Shown piece after piece: positions 6,377 to 7,105 of a stretch of DNA of 7,105 bases (position 1 is the stretch's first letter; the number at the start of each line of letters is the position of its first letter). A program made the position numbers and the translations under genes. Under the pieces are notes generated by a model that saw only the letters and a list, made by a program, of their open reading frames with translations, was not told where the DNA came from and did not search any database. The stretch is from contig CAJVYT010000225.1 of the NCBI GenBank assembly GCA_913009765.1, positions 1-7,105 of the forward strand, written 5' to 3'. Source of the stretch: an uncultured candidate division Zixibacteria bacterium (GTDB lineage: Bacteria; Zixibacteria; MSB-5A5; GN15; FEB-12).

Positions 6377-7008
6377 AAAAGCTATTAATCATCTTAATGC
6401 TGTTATTAGCAACCCTGTCCTATGCAGGTGGTACGCCTGTAATAATGGATGAGGATGGTGATCCGTCCTGCAAAGATGTAACGAATATTAAGTTCAGCAA
6501 TGATTCAGTTACCTGCAATAGGGACGGTTCAGCGAGTGTATCGGTAGCAACTGCGCCCAGTTGGCAGGCTCAGCATACGGAGACATCTGGTACTGATGGA
6601 GGAGATGCAACAAAAGATTCATGGTTACAGCTTAAGTATAACACTGAGAAGTTCGATGTTTTAACGGTAACGCTTTCTTCTAATCGACTTACCCTTCCAG
6701 CAGGAACCTATTGGTTTGATGTTAGTCATGTTTTATATGCTATTGATGAAGCAAGATTAGCTATCTATAATGTGACAGATGCAAGTTATGAAGAATATGG
6801 CATTACATATAGGTTCAATACTACATCCCCACATTCTTATCTTGCTCATGTTGAAGCTAAAGTTATAATAACTGCACAAAAAACTTTTGAGATTAGATAT
6901 AGAACAAGCACAACAAAGGCTACAAATGGTCTTGGATATGCCACAACTGCTTTTAATGTGATTGAAGTATACGGATACTGGAATGTTACAAAACTATCTG
7001 TAAATTAA
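6373..7008 (+). CDS. Secreted protein with C1q-like receptor-binding domain
   Basis: The product is 211 residues. A Sec signal peptide (MKKLLIILMLLLATLSYA, cut after Ala18) is followed at 20-61 by the C-x14-C module (Cys33, Cys48) also found in the gene at 4722. Residues 62-90 are a linker. Residues 92-208 fit the C1q/TNF-like jelly-roll domain common at the C-termini of phage tail fibres: RLTLPAGTYWFDVSHVLYAI, ARLAIYNVTDASYEEYG, SYLAHVEAKVIITAQKTFEI, RYRTSTTKATNGLGYA and NVIEVYGYWNVTKL. In known phages this domain forms trimers that bind the cell surface, so receptor or glycan binding is the best guess. The two cysteines, both in the N-terminal module, could form one disulfide. Translation probably depends on the lipoprotein gene, which it overlaps by ATGA, although AAGGG at 6362-6366 could also recruit ribosomes. 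What is odd is the Sec signal on a virion-type domain. Confidence 0.8.
   Translation: MKKLLIILMLLLATLSYAGGTPVIMDEDGDPSCKDVTNIKFSNDSVTCNRDGSASVSVATAPSWQAQHTETSGTDGGDATKDSWLQLKYNTEKFDVLTVTLSSNRLTLPAGTYWFDVSHVLYAIDEARLAIYNVTDASYEEYGITYRFNTTSPHSYLAHVEAKVIITAQKTFEIRYRTSTTKATNGLGYATTAFNVIEVYGYWNVTKLSVN
6430..6555 (+). repeat. C-x14-C module, copy 2 (protein-level repeat)
   Basis: Residues 20-61 of the protein starting at 6373 are the partner of 4794-4919. The spacing between the two cysteines is identical (15 positions), and the module sits directly after the signal peptide in both proteins. Confidence 0.7.
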
Positions 7009-7020
7009 AGGAGAAACATC

Positions 7021-7105
7021 ATGGCATTTGATTTAGATACGACATGGAGAGGGGCAGTAATCACAGGAGTTGTTGTTTTAAATTTCAAACTTGTATTGGA
7101 TGGTA
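7021..7105 (+). CDS. Start of a further gene, product unknown (3' end outside window)
   Basis: ATG 7021 follows an AAAGGAGA ribosome site ending 6 nt upstream and lies 12 nt after the preceding stop. The frame stays open to the right edge and gives 28 residues, beginning MAFDLDTTWRGAVITGVVVL. The N-terminus is not a signal peptide: it has two acidic residues before the hydrophobic patch. Too little is visible to name it. The position and strong ribosome site suggest another member of the same operon. Confidence 0.7.
   Translation, partial: MAFDLDTTWRGAVITGVVVLNFKLVLDG

Noticed and set aside
1..7105. tRNA, rRNA, CRISPR array, insertion sequence or intrinsic terminator
   Set aside because: Coding sequence fills the window with gaps of at most 12 nt. 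I saw no regularly spaced short repeats, terminal inverted repeats, or GC-hairpin followed by a T-run between genes.

Overview
The window is a tightly packed, single-strand (+) gene block of the kind found in the tail-fibre or accessory structural region of a tailed bacteriophage or prophage. Nine genes plus the start of a tenth fill almost every base. Junctions are 1 to 12 nt apart or overlap by ATGA (4399 and 6373), and every gene reads left to right. I see no capsid, portal, terminase, integrase, tRNA, CRISPR array or host metabolic gene, so the phage assignment rests on fibre-like protein motifs and gene layout. The host cannot be named. A Sec signal plus lipobox lipoprotein, Shine-Dalgarno sites and moderately AT-rich DNA fit a bacterial, probably Gram-negative (two-membrane) host, perhaps an uncultured one.

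Layout: (1) 1-551, the 3' end of a fibre-like protein; (2) 553-1425, a secreted beta-rich protein; (3) 1429-3432, a large secreted protein with a DUF2341 domain, an Asp-box beta-propeller and a concanavalin-like domain; (4) 3436-3756, a small beta-rich phage-type protein; (5) 3758-4402, a charged protein made of about three diverged internal repeats; (6) 4399-4710, an unrecognised protein; (7) 4722-6128, a secreted fibre-like protein with cysteine clusters at both ends; (8) 6137-6376, a small lipoprotein; (9) 6373-7008, a secreted protein ending in a C1q-like jelly-roll domain typical of phage receptor-binding proteins; (10) 7021-7105, the start of another gene.

The main oddity is that fibre-like proteins, which tailed phages normally assemble in the cytoplasm, carry convincing Sec signal peptides in four genes (2, 3, 7 and 9), with a lipoprotein gene lodged between two of them. 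Several of the predicted mature proteins also have even numbers of clustered cysteines, as expected for disulfide-bonded exported proteins. Genes 7 and 9 share a portable module of about 42 residues (C-x14-C) right after the signal peptide, joined to unrelated C-terminal domains. Genes 1 and 7 share a 140-bp DNA repeat at about 92% identity. The block therefore looks like a modular, shuffling set of exported adhesin or fibre proteins. Whether these end up on the virion, on the host surface, or act as decoys cannot be decided from the sequence.
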